Position numbers and translations under genes: made by a program. A model generated the notes under the pieces. It was not told where the DNA came from and searched no databases. It was given only the letters and a program-made list of their open reading frames with translations. Below, piece by piece: positions 44,305-53,417 of a DNA stretch of 64,000 nucleotides. The first letter of the stretch is position 1. Each line of letters starts with the position of its first letter. The stretch lies in NCBI GenBank assembly GCA_964035575.1, contig OZ037858.1:1426001-1490000 (forward strand). The letters are read 5' to 3'. The DNA is from Rhynchopus sp. YZ270_cl-10 (lineage: Eukaryota > Euglenozoa > Diplonemea > Diplonemida > Diplonemidae).

Positions 44305-45319
44305 ATGTTGTTGCAGATGGGGGTTCTCTCGTGGAGTGCGGGTGTGCTGGGGGCGGCGTGCTGGCGGATGTCCAAGAAGCTGGAGGAGGAGGAGGAAGAG
44401 TACACGTCGTTGATGGGCGACGGCGACACGCCAGGGCTGATTGAGCTGAACGACTCTGCAGCGTGGCTTCTGCCGCTGGGTGCATCTGTGGGGCTGATGC
44501 TGATGTACTACTTCAGCACTGTCATGTTCTGGCTTACAGTTCTCATCTACGCAGCCTGTGTATTTTACTCCTTGCCCTTTGTGCTGTCGCCGATTGTGGG
44601 TGAGGAATACAAAGGCACAGTGAGCCTTGTTGCAGTGAACCTGATTGCCCTCTGGCTTGTGACAGGGCACTGGCTGTTGCATGACATACTCACGGCTGCG
44701 GCCGTCATTGCCTTCATGTGCCACCTGCGCCCCAAAACACTCCGTACATCAATCCTCCTCGTCACCCTCCTCACGCTCTACGACGTCTTCTGGGTCTTCT
44801 ACTCAGACCGTTTCTTCGGAGAAGGTGTCATGGTGTCCGTCGCGACGAACCACCAAAGCTATCTCAACGCACCGGGAACGTTTGTGTATGTAGCGTTTTC
44901 TTGCATTTTTCAAGCATTTTTTCTATTTGCCACAGGTTTCCAGCTGGGCGGGGACACTTCGCGATACTAGGTGCAGGTGACGTTGTGTTCCCCGGCCTCG
45001 TGGTGCTGTCGCTCCTGTCGTTTGAGAAGGAGATCAACGCGCCGTACGAGCTGACAACGTTGGCAGCAGTGGGCTACGTCGTTGGGATGGTATGCCATAG
45101 GACCCTTCTCAAACACCCTTCCCAAAGAGACAACGCCACACACACACCATCTTACAGATGATATGCCAACACGTCTTGAACGCCACAAGGCACGGCCAGC
45201 CCGCGCTGCTCTACCTGACACCTGCCGTGGTGTTGCCGCCATTCCTTTACTCATGTCTGCGTGCACGATACGACACGGCAGATGTATTCTGTGGAGGCGG
45301 AGACGAGGATTTCTTTTAG
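44305..45319 (+). CDS. SPP: Signal peptide peptidase (intramembrane aspartyl protease, three exons)
   Basis: Introns 44886-44935 (50 nt) and 45090-45157 (68 nt) restore a 298-residue multi-spanning protein. It shows the presenilin/SPP signature: LYDVFWVFYS with the first catalytic Asp, FFGEGVMVSVA, then LGAGDVVFPG with the second catalytic Asp (GxGD), and GQPALLYLTP with the PAL motif near the C-terminus. SPP cleaves type II-oriented membrane segments such as signal-peptide remnants in the ER membrane. The protein is shorter than the human one, with an abbreviated lumenal N-terminus and no clear KKxx retrieval signal (it ends GGGDEDFF). Splicing is supported by the motifs: GAGD and PAL only come into one frame after removal of both introns. 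Confidence 0.93.
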
Positions 45320-45343
45320 AAAAGCAAAAATAGGAAAAAGGAC

Positions 45344-45408
45344 AGTGGATATTGCACAAACTGTGGCAACACAACCGAGGCAACTACACTACAACAATTT
45401 ATCAACAA
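45344..45408 (+). repeat. Dispersed 'GTGGCAACACAACC' element, copy 3
   Basis: Starts 25 nt after the SPP stop: AGTGGATATTGCACAAACTG, then GTGGCAACACAACCGAGGCA, then ACAACAATTTATCAAC. It matches the copy at 19707 in sequence and in distance from the stop. Confidence 0.8.
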
Positions 45409-45921
45409 AGGGAAAAAACAAATAGTTAGATAATGCACAACGGCAACAAAGACTAGTTATTTTTTGTTGTGTTTCAAAACGCGGAGGGGTTTTTGTGAAC
45501 AGAATAAAATTGGAGGGTCATTCGAGCGAGAACGCACACAAGAAACAAAACAAAAATTAAAAAAAACAAGTCTGCCACATCCGTTGTGCAGGCCTCCTAG
45601 CTATTTCTGGGGTATTGTTATTAATGTTTCAGAACGGAAACCTAACACATAACGGATCACTTAAAGGTCACTGAACTGAATCAACGCCAAAGGCGTTGAA
45701 CACTTTGGGTTCACAAACCTTTCTTTGTTTCTTTGTGTCTTGATAAACGACGTCATCGCTACTGCGTAAGTGGTTTCTACTTGGCTTCCCACCCCAGATG
45801 CACCCATCCCTTTGTGGTCATGTCAGCTCGCTTTGGAGAAGCTGCACTCTAACGACCCGACGCCCATTTCTAACTTCTTAGCGTTTTTTTTTCCTTCGAG
45901 ACAAAACTCGGGAAAACTGTT

Positions 45922-46902
45922 ACCGCGTTTGGAAATATTATGGACCGAATAAATAAATTGTACTGTACTTCATTGGTCCCCACCAGTGGAGTCCCCCATA
46001 CAGGAGGAAGGGAGGGGGTTCGCCCTCTCCCACCATACTACACGCGAATATGACTCTCCTTTTAAGGAGATATGATATGGCGATTGCTCAGGCGCGGGCT
46101 ATGACGGCTGAAGCGATGACTGAGGATGAGTGGTGTGATGCGGCCGACCTGGTGTCAGCTGCATGCACTCTATCGGGGCTGATCTCGCAGCTCACGATAG
46201 AGGTGGCAGAAGGGGAAACGGCGGTGCAACCGCCACATGACGTGACACCGCGGGCCGTAGCGCTTGCGATGTTGGTGCGAGCAGCAGCAGCGACTTGCAC
46301 CGAAGACGAGACACCCGGCGCCTGCTTCCCCGCAGGAGCCACAACAACAGCGACCCCCACCATGACGTGCACCACCGGTGGGAAGGTCAAGACGCCTCAC
46401 AAGGCGCTGAAGAACAAGCCCCCGCCGCCGCCCCCACCCGACCGTGGGTTGACTGCAGCCAGGAAGCCAGTGCCGCCGCCGCCGCCCAATCGAGACTGGA
46501 CGACGACGACCGCCATGAGCATTGCATGGAGTAACTCCGGCATCACTTAGACGCGTGTAGTATAGTGGAGTTCATCTTCGGGTGTCTACACTAAAACAAC
46601 CAAGTTTTCAAATAAAGAAACAAAATATTATGGACCGAATTAATGATGGTACGTTTGAGGTTTTTGAGTTTCATTTGGTACTTAATTCGGTTCATGATGT
46701 TTTGGGGGGCAATTTTTTTTGTACTTGTCCCCCGAGGAAAGGGCGAATCTTATTTTTTTGACAAGTACTTTTTTGCCCAGAACGATATGAATCGAATTAA
46801 TATTTGGTTCGGGTTATTGTTGGACCGAATTAATTATGGTACGTTAGAGATTTTTTCGGGACATTTGGTACTTAATTCGGTCCATAATATTTCCAATCGC
46901 GG
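45922..46902. mobile_element. Inverted-repeat element carrying an open reading frame
   Basis: Left end ACCGCGTTTGGAAATATTA, then TGGACCGAATAAA. The right end is the inverse, TTAATTCGGTCCATAATATT then TCCAATCGCGGT. Inside the right half two roughly 75-bp hairpins (near 46627-46700 and 46822-46893) repeat the same arms. An inner inverted pair, TACTACACGCG (46036) and CGCGTGTAGTA (46551), brackets the reading frame. No transposase. It could be two nested elements. Confidence 0.6.
46050..46550 (+). CDS. Hypothetical Thr/Pro-rich protein inside the inverted-repeat element
   Basis: 166 codons from ATG 46050 (MTLLLRRYDMAIAQARAMTA), GC-rich like host genes and unlike the AT-rich element around it. 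The first 100 residues look helical. Two proline runs with basic residues follow (KPPPPPPPDRG; KPVPPPPPNRD). No family recognised. It may be a captured host gene fragment, an element-encoded protein or chance. The inner inverted repeats fit closely around it. Confidence 0.4.
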   Translation: MTLLLRRYDMAIAQARAMTAEAMTEDEWCDAADLVSAACTLSGLISQLTIEVAEGETAVQPPHDVTPRAVALAMLVRAAAATCTEDETPGACFPAGATTTATPTMTCTTGGKVKTPHKALKNKPPPPPPPDRGLTAARKPVPPPPPNRDWTTTTAMSIAWSNSGIT

Positions 46903-47293
46903 TAGTTCTTTTGTCTCTTTTTTGTATTTGTCACATTCCCTGATGTGTGTCCGTGAGGGCCGCTCTCAAATGTATCAAAGATATTTTTTTTTTGCGGATT
47001 TTTTTTCCAAATATATTATATGCGTGACCGTGTAACGCATGAGCATTAGGACACACAGCTTCTTTACGGTTTAATTTTAAGGTTCGCCCCCTCTAATAGG
47101 GAGGAAACAATAATATGCGTTCCGCAAAAAAAAAAACAATCTGACCAAATGAAGAAAAATAACGAAAATCGAAAACTAAAAATGGTTACCTCCCCTCCGT
47201 TCAGCTTTTATTTGGTTGTGCACATGTCACTTGAAGTATAAACCCTCATTAGTGGTATTCATGATCAGTGGAGTCGCCAAAATTCTCGGAAAA
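46903..47293. other. Gene-free spacer between elements
   Basis: AT-rich; no gene or repeat recognised. Confidence 0.5.
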
Positions 47294-47704
47294 TTAACGC
47301 CCATTCTTTTGAAAATGTGTCAGTAGGGTAACCAGGGGGTAATAACAAATATCTACTCCACTAATCGGGTCGAGAAAAAATGTCGTGAATTCAGAGAGGG
47401 TTGTCGTTCGGTTCAAAACGCACGTTTTGAAGCGATCTGAGCCTTTTTTGCACCTTCAAATGCGAGAATCCGTTTTTGAAAAAGTGACTTTTTGGCTGAT
47501 GTTGACTGAGGGTGTGATATGACTATACCAGGTTGTAAAAAAATAGGGTCGATAATTTTCGGATTGGAAAGAGCGGTCGCGAAAAAGCCCAAATAAGGCG
47601 TTTTCGTTTTCGTTTTTAAATTTTCTAATTTTTTAGATGCACCCTGCAAGACACCCAAAAATACACCTGGAAACAGGGAAAAATACTCTGTTCTTTAAAA
47701 AAAA

Positions 47705-47830
47705 TTTCTGGGGGGCTCCGCCCCCCAGACCCCCCGGCTCCGCTCGCCTTTGCGCTTCGCGCAAAGGCTTCGCTGCGCAGCGCCCGCACGCACCCACCCC
47801 GCTTCGCGGGGTGGGTGCGCGCGGGCGCAA
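47705..47830. repeat. Cluster of GC-rich hairpins
   Basis: Successive stem-loops: GGGGGGCTCCGCCCCCC, TTTGCGCTTCGCGCAAA, GCTTCGCTGCGCAGC and CACCCCGCTTCGCGGGGTG. GC content contrasts sharply with the AT-rich surroundings. Loops share CTTCG. Confidence 0.75.
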
Positions 47831-48600
47831 TCTGTCGCCGCTATCGGGTTGCGTTATCTGGCTCGTCCCCGCATTCCTGTTGACCTCGCTACTTCCTTGA
47901 AATCCCAAAAAATTCTGTGGGACGCATCGGGTTAAATGTAACCGGCTCGTCTCCGCATGTCTTGATGCTTGTATGCACTTTTGTTGTGGATGATTGGGCG
48001 GGAGGATAGAGTGCGAATTGTAGTGGCAATCTTACCAGTACAGGTAAGTGAATAGAAACAGGGTTGTGGGCTGAAAAGCAACGAACAAGTGGGGCGTTTT
48101 TGGAGGGGTAGCCCGGAGGAATGGTGGAGGTGTTACCCAACACATCATTGACCATGTTCTCTTCTGCCAACATGGGAAATGTGCGCGGAAAGTGCAGTCA
48201 GCCCCCTTCCACCACACTGACTTTCATTTTGTGTAGATTTGGGGTAATTTGTTATGTGGTGATGAAAATTCATACAGCCCGACCGATATTACGCCGGTCG
48301 TAATATCGGTGCATTTGGGGGAGGGGCAAAAATAAGTCAAAAACAAAAGCAATTAGTGGAGGGCGAAATGTGGCCCTTCAACATGCGGGTAGCTTACAAA
48401 CAACAAATTCTATACGCTGTTTGGCCTGCCTGCGGCGTTGTGCCGAAGGTGCATGAAGACAGGGTCTGGGGGAAAATTTTTTGCTGTGTCACATTCCCTC
48501 GTGTGTGGGTCACTACTGAGGAAATGTGCCACTGCGTGGGTCTGGGTACCTGCGTGCGCAAACCGGTGTATAAGTCCGGGGGCCCCAAAAATCGGACTTA

Positions 48601-50005
48601 CAGTGTGACACAGAATTAATGGCCGATGAAGACATTTTATAAAAAAACGGCAAATTTTGACAAGGACATATTCAAAACACCCCCAAAACATAAAATATTT
48701 ACGCCCAGGAACACAATAAAAGCAAAAATATAATGGTTAAGGGTAAAGTGAACACTGAGGCCACGAGGGAAGGGTTGCGCCTACAGGCAGCGTCGCTAGT
48801 CGTTGTTGGCGGTAAGAGCCATGATGAGGTGGCGGAGTTGCTGAACGTTGCGAAGAGGAGTTTGGGTAGGTGGGTGAAGGAGTACCGCGCTGGAGAGCGG
48901 AATTTTTCGGACAAGCCAGGGAGGGGACGCAAGAGATCGGCCACCACCGACACCGTTAAGAATAGGGTGGTTAGACACATGCGGGGCAAGCGGTTTCAGT
49001 CTTGCAGGAAAGTAGCGTCGCGACTACAGATTTCGAGGGAGAGTGTCCGCAGGTGCCTGAAGGAGAAGGGGCTGAAGCCCGTTCAAACGAAGAGCAAACC
49101 AAAGCTCTCGGAAAAGAACATCACTGCCCGGACAGAGTTTGCTGAAACGCATCGAAACACCGACTGGTCAAAGGTGATGTTCACCGATGAAAAAGACTTT
49201 TGGCTTTTTTCTCGGGTGAGCAAGAAGAACGATGTTGTCTGGGTTGCAGATGGTGATGAGCCGCCCCCAACCGTTGATAAGGTCAGGGCTACGCAGAAGG
49301 TTCACGTCTGGGGAGGAATCACCACCAGAGGTAAGACGAAGCTCTATTTCTATGACGGTGCTCTCAATGCAGAGAAGTACCGTACGCTCGTCTTACAGAA
49401 AGCGCTCAAAGAAATAAAAGAACTCCTGCCTGACAGTAGCTACACGTTTCAGCAGGATGGGGCACCCTGCCACACTGCGAACGTTACTCAAGCATTCCTC
49501 TCCTCCCAACCTTTCTCGTTCCTCCCTAAAGCTGACTGGCCAGGCAACTCCCCTGATCTCAATCCTATTGAGAACCTGTGGGCCAAGCTGCAGACTGCAG
49601 TCAACGAACGGGAGCCCAAAGACGTGTCAGCACTTAAACGTGCCATCAACAAGGAATGGTCCAAGATGGACAATAGCTTCGTTGCACGTTACATCATGTC
49701 AATGCCACGACGCCTAGACGCAGTTCGCAATTCCAACGGAATGCACACAAAATACTAATGCATGCTCTATTTATTTTTGTGCACCCACTCGTTTGTACTG
49801 CTACACTGTATTTTTTTTTTTTTACACATACACCCTTTTTTACCAAAAAGGGATATTTCCATGTTAATATTTTCCCCACACACACACTTTTCATACACGG
49901 CCAGTTGAAAATGCAATGAAATGAGTCAAATTTTGCCTATTTTTTAGAATAATATAACAATTTTTACAAAATGTCGTCATCGGCCATTAATTCTGTGTCA
50001 CACTG
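48601..50005 (+). mobile_element. Intact Tc1/mariner element (1405 bp)
   Basis: Terminal inverted repeats of about 44 bp, starting CAGTGTGACACAGAATTAAT then GGCCGATGA; left and right differ at only two positions. TA lies immediately outside both ends (48599-48600, 50006-50007). One full-length transposase gene occupies the centre. It is inserted within the larger 47297-52216 element, so it is the younger insertion. Confidence 0.95.
48733..49758 (+). CDS. Tc1/mariner transposase, DD37E type
   Basis: 341 residues, uninterrupted. The N-terminus has a paired-like helix-turn-helix (ASLVVVGGKSHDEVAELLNV; FQSCRKVASRLQISRESVRR) for binding the inverted repeats, joined by a GRGRKRS AT-hook-like linker. 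The catalytic triad is visible: D in VMFTDEKDF, D in FQQDGAPCH and E in SPDLNPIENLW. Counting residues between the second Asp and the Glu gives 37, rather than the 34 usual for Tc1. The protein cuts and pastes the element at TA sites. An intact frame and nearly identical ends suggest recent or current activity. Codon use is less GC-biased than in host genes. Confidence 0.95.
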   Translation: MVKGKVNTEATREGLRLQAASLVVVGGKSHDEVAELLNVAKRSLGRWVKEYRAGERNFSDKPGRGRKRSATTDTVKNRVVRHMRGKRFQSCRKVASRLQISRESVRRCLKEKGLKPVQTKSKPKLSEKNITARTEFAETHRNTDWSKVMFTDEKDFWLFSRVSKKNDVVWVADGDEPPPTVDKVRATQKVHVWGGITTRGKTKLYFYDGALNAEKYRTLVLQKALKEIKELLPDSSYTFQQDGAPCHTANVTQAFLSSQPFSFLPKADWPGNSPDLNPIENLWAKLQTAVNEREPKDVSALKRAINKEWSKMDNSFVARYIMSMPRRLDAVRNSNGMHTKY

Positions 50006-50871
50006 TATACACAGACTCATGCACGGGAGGTGGTAGGTAGATGCAATGTATTCTTTTGTTTCATCCCTGACACCAAGCTTGTAGAAGAAAAAATGAGCGC
50101 GGCTGATGCCGTCACAGTCGCAATGCCGGACTACCCATAGAACTTTGCCTGTGAAAGCTGCACCCCTGCGCCTTGCACCCAGTACAGCTTCGCAACGACC
50201 TCGCCGTAGTTGTGCAGAATGTGCACATCAACAACAGTGTCGTGTGTGGTGTGCAGGTCGTATGAGTGAACCAATGCTGTTTAGACTCTGTCACACTGTG
50301 CTATTTTGGGGTCGTCAGCCACATGGTTTTGTGAATTTTTATGAAGCGGTAGTGAAAGTTTTGTGAATATATCTTCCAAAATCTCGTTAGGCGTATATGA
50401 AGGCCTGTTTTCCAATATCCATACCCCCCTTTACTATTGCCACACCAGAAATATTTTTTTGAAATATTTTTTATAAGACATGTATGCATTTCTAAGGAAA
50501 TTTTTCAGTATCCACGAGTCGTCTTTTTCCCTCCCGTGCTCCCCATCTCACTCACACACACTACATCTTCATCAGGAAAATTGTCAAAAGTCTTTCGTTC
50601 AACATTGTGAGCAGCGTTTGGTGATTTAAAAAAAAAAAAAAAATGTGTACCTGAGTGTGGGGATGCGTTCAAGAATTAAACTCTTCCCCCCAAACCCCCT
50701 TTTTCGTCTTTGTTTTCTTTATTCAAACGGCAAGTGGATGCGTAATAATTTTGGGATTGAAATCAGCGGATCGAAATGAGTTAAATGCGGGGTCGTAGGC
50801 TCAAAAATTTGCATCTGTGGTTTATTAAGTGAACGAGGCCCAGAGTATACGCCTAACGAGATCTTGTCTGA

Positions 50872-51655
50872 TGTACTGTACTGTACTGTACTGTACTGTA
50901 CTGTACTGTACTGTACTGTACTGTACTGTACTGTACTGTACTGTACTGTACTGTACTGTACTGTACTGTACTGTACTGTACTGTACTGTACTGTACTGTA
51001 CTGTACTGTACTGTACTGTACTGTACTGTACTGTACTGTACTGTACTGTACTGTACTGTACTGTACTGTACTGTACTGTACTGTACTGTACTGTACTGTA
51101 CTGTACTGTACTGTACTGTACTGTACTGTACTGTACTGTACTGTACTGTACTGTACTGTACTGTACTGTACTGTACTGTACTGTACTGTACTGTACTGTA
51201 CTGTACTGTACTGTACTGTACTGTACTGTACTGTACTGTACTGTACTGTACTGTACTGTACTGTACTGTACTGTACTGTACTGTACTGTACTGTACTGTA
51301 CTGTACTGTACTGTACTGTACTGTACTGTACTGTACTGTACTGTACTGTACTGTACTGTACTGTACTGTACTGTACTGTACTGTACTGTACTGTACTGTA
51401 CTGTACTGTACTGTACTGTACTGTACTGTACTGTACTGTGTACTGTACTGTACTGTACTGTACTGTACTGTACTGTACTGTACTGTACTGTACTGTACTG
51501 TACTGTACTGTACTGTACTGTACTGTACTGTACTGTACTGTACTGTACTGTACTGTACTGTACTGTACTGTACTGTACTGTACTGTACTGTACTGTACTG
51601 TACTGTACTGTACTGTACTGTACTGTACTGTACTGTACTGTACTGTACTGTACTG
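50872..51655. repeat. Pentanucleotide array (CTGTA)n, about 155 copies
   Basis: Same unit as 28881-31504, with one CTGTGTA variant at 51437. Its left flank matches that of copy A. Confidence 0.97.
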
Positions 51656-52014
51656 GTGTACTGTGTACTGTGTACTGTGTACTGTGTACTGTGTACTGTG
51701 TACTGTGTACTGTGTACTGTGTACTGTGTACTGTGTACTGTGTACTGTGTACTGTGTACTGTGTACTGTGTACTGTGTACTGTGTACTGTGTACTGTGTA
51801 CTGTGTACTGTGTACTGTGTACTGTGTACTGTGTACTGTGTACTGTGTACTGTGTACTGTGTACTGTGTACTGTGTACTGTGTACTGTGTACTGTGTACT
51901 GTGTACTGTGTACTGTGTACTGTGTACTGTGTACTGTGTACTGTGTACTGTGTACTGTGTACTGTGTACTGTGTACTGTGTACTGTGTACTGTGTACTGT
52001 GTACTGTGTACTGT
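51656..52014. repeat. Heptanucleotide array (TGTGTAC)n, about 51 copies
   Basis: Directly abuts the pentamer array after a CTGGTGTA junction. The unit equals the rare variant found inside the pentamer arrays, amplified here. Two pentamers close it. Confidence 0.97.
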
Positions 52015-52372
52015 ACTGTATAAAAACCATAGGGGGGACCCTATGGTTTTTGGATTTTTTTTTTGGGTTTTTTGGAATACGAATCTGTTCGATAATTTTT
52101 GGATTGGGTAGTTTACCCACCCTAGCGATCCATTAACGCCAGAATTTTTCACTTTTGAGCATCTGTTACCTGTTTAGAATTTTTCCTCACATGCACATTT
52201 TCAAAAGAATGGGCGTTTAAATGATATCCACTAATTATGGTACACAAGCCCGTACCTCCTTACAATTACTTATGACTTTAGGTTGTGCTCATGTATTCCC
52301 CTACGTATTGTATTCTGGCTTAGTAATGAGTTTTCTCTTAAATATTATTCTTTGAAACAGGAAACGAGGGAA

Positions 52373-53299
52373 ATGGGAGATGCGACGTCGAATGTGAACG
52401 GCATTCGACTCAAGATCATTCTCAGTTATGAGGTTGCACCGACGCACCAGAGACGCAGCTTTCTGTGGCACCTTGCGCCCTGTGGCAAGGTCGCGAGTGT
52501 GGGGCGCATGCTGAAGGCGGTGCTGCACGACCTGCTGCCTGCACGCCGCAGCAGGCATGCTGTGCGGGGGATGGCCGTGCGTCTAGGGGATACGGAGCTT
52601 GCGCTGCAGTCCTCTACAGACGTGCTGCGTGACGGCGACACACTTCTTGTCTGCAAGGCGCAGGAGGCAGAGGGGGTAGAGGGGGTGGAGGGGGTAGAGG
52701 GGATGGGGAGGCAGAACTCATCCGACGAGTGCTCGTCGTCCAGCTACAGCGACGTCCTCTCTGCCTCAGAGCATGACCACACCTCAGACGACTCGAGTGC
52801 AGAAGATCTCGACCCACAAAGGTTTCTCCTGAAGCGCAAGCGCGATGTTGTCGAGTCGGGTGTAGGTGTAGGTAAGGGTGCAGGCGACGTGACGATAGTG
52901 CGCAAAGGCGAAGAGGCGACCTTTACCGTGCAGCGTGGTGTGGACGGAGTCGGCCGGTTTACGAAGGTGCGGGTGCTGGGTGGGGTGTGTGCCGTGACAC
53001 CTCAAAGCCCTGCATTGGTGGTGAAGAGCGAGGCATGTCAGACAGAGGAGGTGAAGAGCGAATTGCATAGTGACGACAGCTCCTCGAGCACGTTCCCCAA
53101 GCTCGAATACTCTGCTGCAGCAATATCGGGCAGTCAAAACAAGGAGAACGCACCCGACAAGACAGTGCATACGGACTCTTTGGTGCGGTCGCTTCTCGGG
53201 GTCGTCGCGTCGCTGACGCAGGCTGTGCAGGACCTGCGGGAGGAGGTGCGCTCCTCACGGAGCTCCGCTAACCGCAACACCCCTGTTCCCCCCCGCTAA
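52373..53299 (+). CDS. Acidic Ser-rich protein with coilin-like N-terminal domain
   Basis: 308 residues. The first 95 residues follow the coilin N-terminal (ubiquitin-like) pattern: IRLKIILSYEVAPTHQRRSF with a following W, a middle KVASVGRMLKAVLHDLL helix, VRLGDTELAL, then DVLRDGDTLLV, matching coilin's LRDNDLI end. Coilin organises Cajal bodies and snRNP maturation. The rest is low complexity: a GVEGVE repeat, Ser/Asp-rich acidic stretches, one KRKR cluster and a C-terminal helix (SLVRSLLGVVASLTQAVQDL). The start follows an AG at 52360 by 12 nt. Coilin homology is suggestive only. Confidence 0.6.
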   Translation: MGDATSNVNGIRLKIILSYEVAPTHQRRSFLWHLAPCGKVASVGRMLKAVLHDLLPARRSRHAVRGMAVRLGDTELALQSSTDVLRDGDTLLVCKAQEAEGVEGVEGVEGMGRQNSSDECSSSSYSDVLSASEHDHTSDDSSAEDLDPQRFLLKRKRDVVESGVGVGKGAGDVTIVRKGEEATFTVQRGVDGVGRFTKVRVLGGVCAVTPQSPALVVKSEACQTEEVKSELHSDDSSSSTFPKLEYSAAAISGSQNKENAPDKTVHTDSLVRSLLGVVASLTQAVQDLREEVRSSRSSANRNTPVPPR

Positions 53300-53417
53300 A
53301 CTATACAAAAATCCAGCACCCACGCTTGTTTCCTTTCCCTGCCCACCTTTTGTGCTTCTAATACAATTTCCCCGCCTACCCATTACCCACTCACAGCCAC
53401 CACAGGGATCTGGACAC

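Larger units (their letters stand above)
47297..52216. mobile_element. 4.9-kb inverted-repeat element, copy B, with TTA duplication
   Basis: The perfect 24-bp inverted repeat (AACGCCCATTCTTTTGAAAA then TGTG at 47296-47319, inverse at 52194-52217) overlaps the flanking TTA by one base; ACGCCC... is taken as the true end. TTA sits immediately outside both ends (47294-47296, 52217-52219), as in PIF/Harbinger insertions. Inside are a block of GC-rich hairpins (47705-47830), a perfect hairpin (48279-48310), an intact Tc1/mariner element, the CTGTA and TGTGTAC arrays, and the CCATAGGGGGGACCCTATGG palindrome. No Harbinger transposase is visible, so it is probably non-autonomous. Copy A lies at 28498. 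Confidence 0.7.

Noticed and set aside
48279-48310. Perfect hairpin (ACCGATATTACG with its inverse) as a bacterial-type terminator
   Set aside because: The context is a eukaryotic mobile element; there is no T-run after the stem and no gene ends there.
48356-48619. 87-codon frame ending at the left edge of the Tc1/mariner element
   Set aside because: It runs into the inserted element and has no recognisable domain; likely chance.
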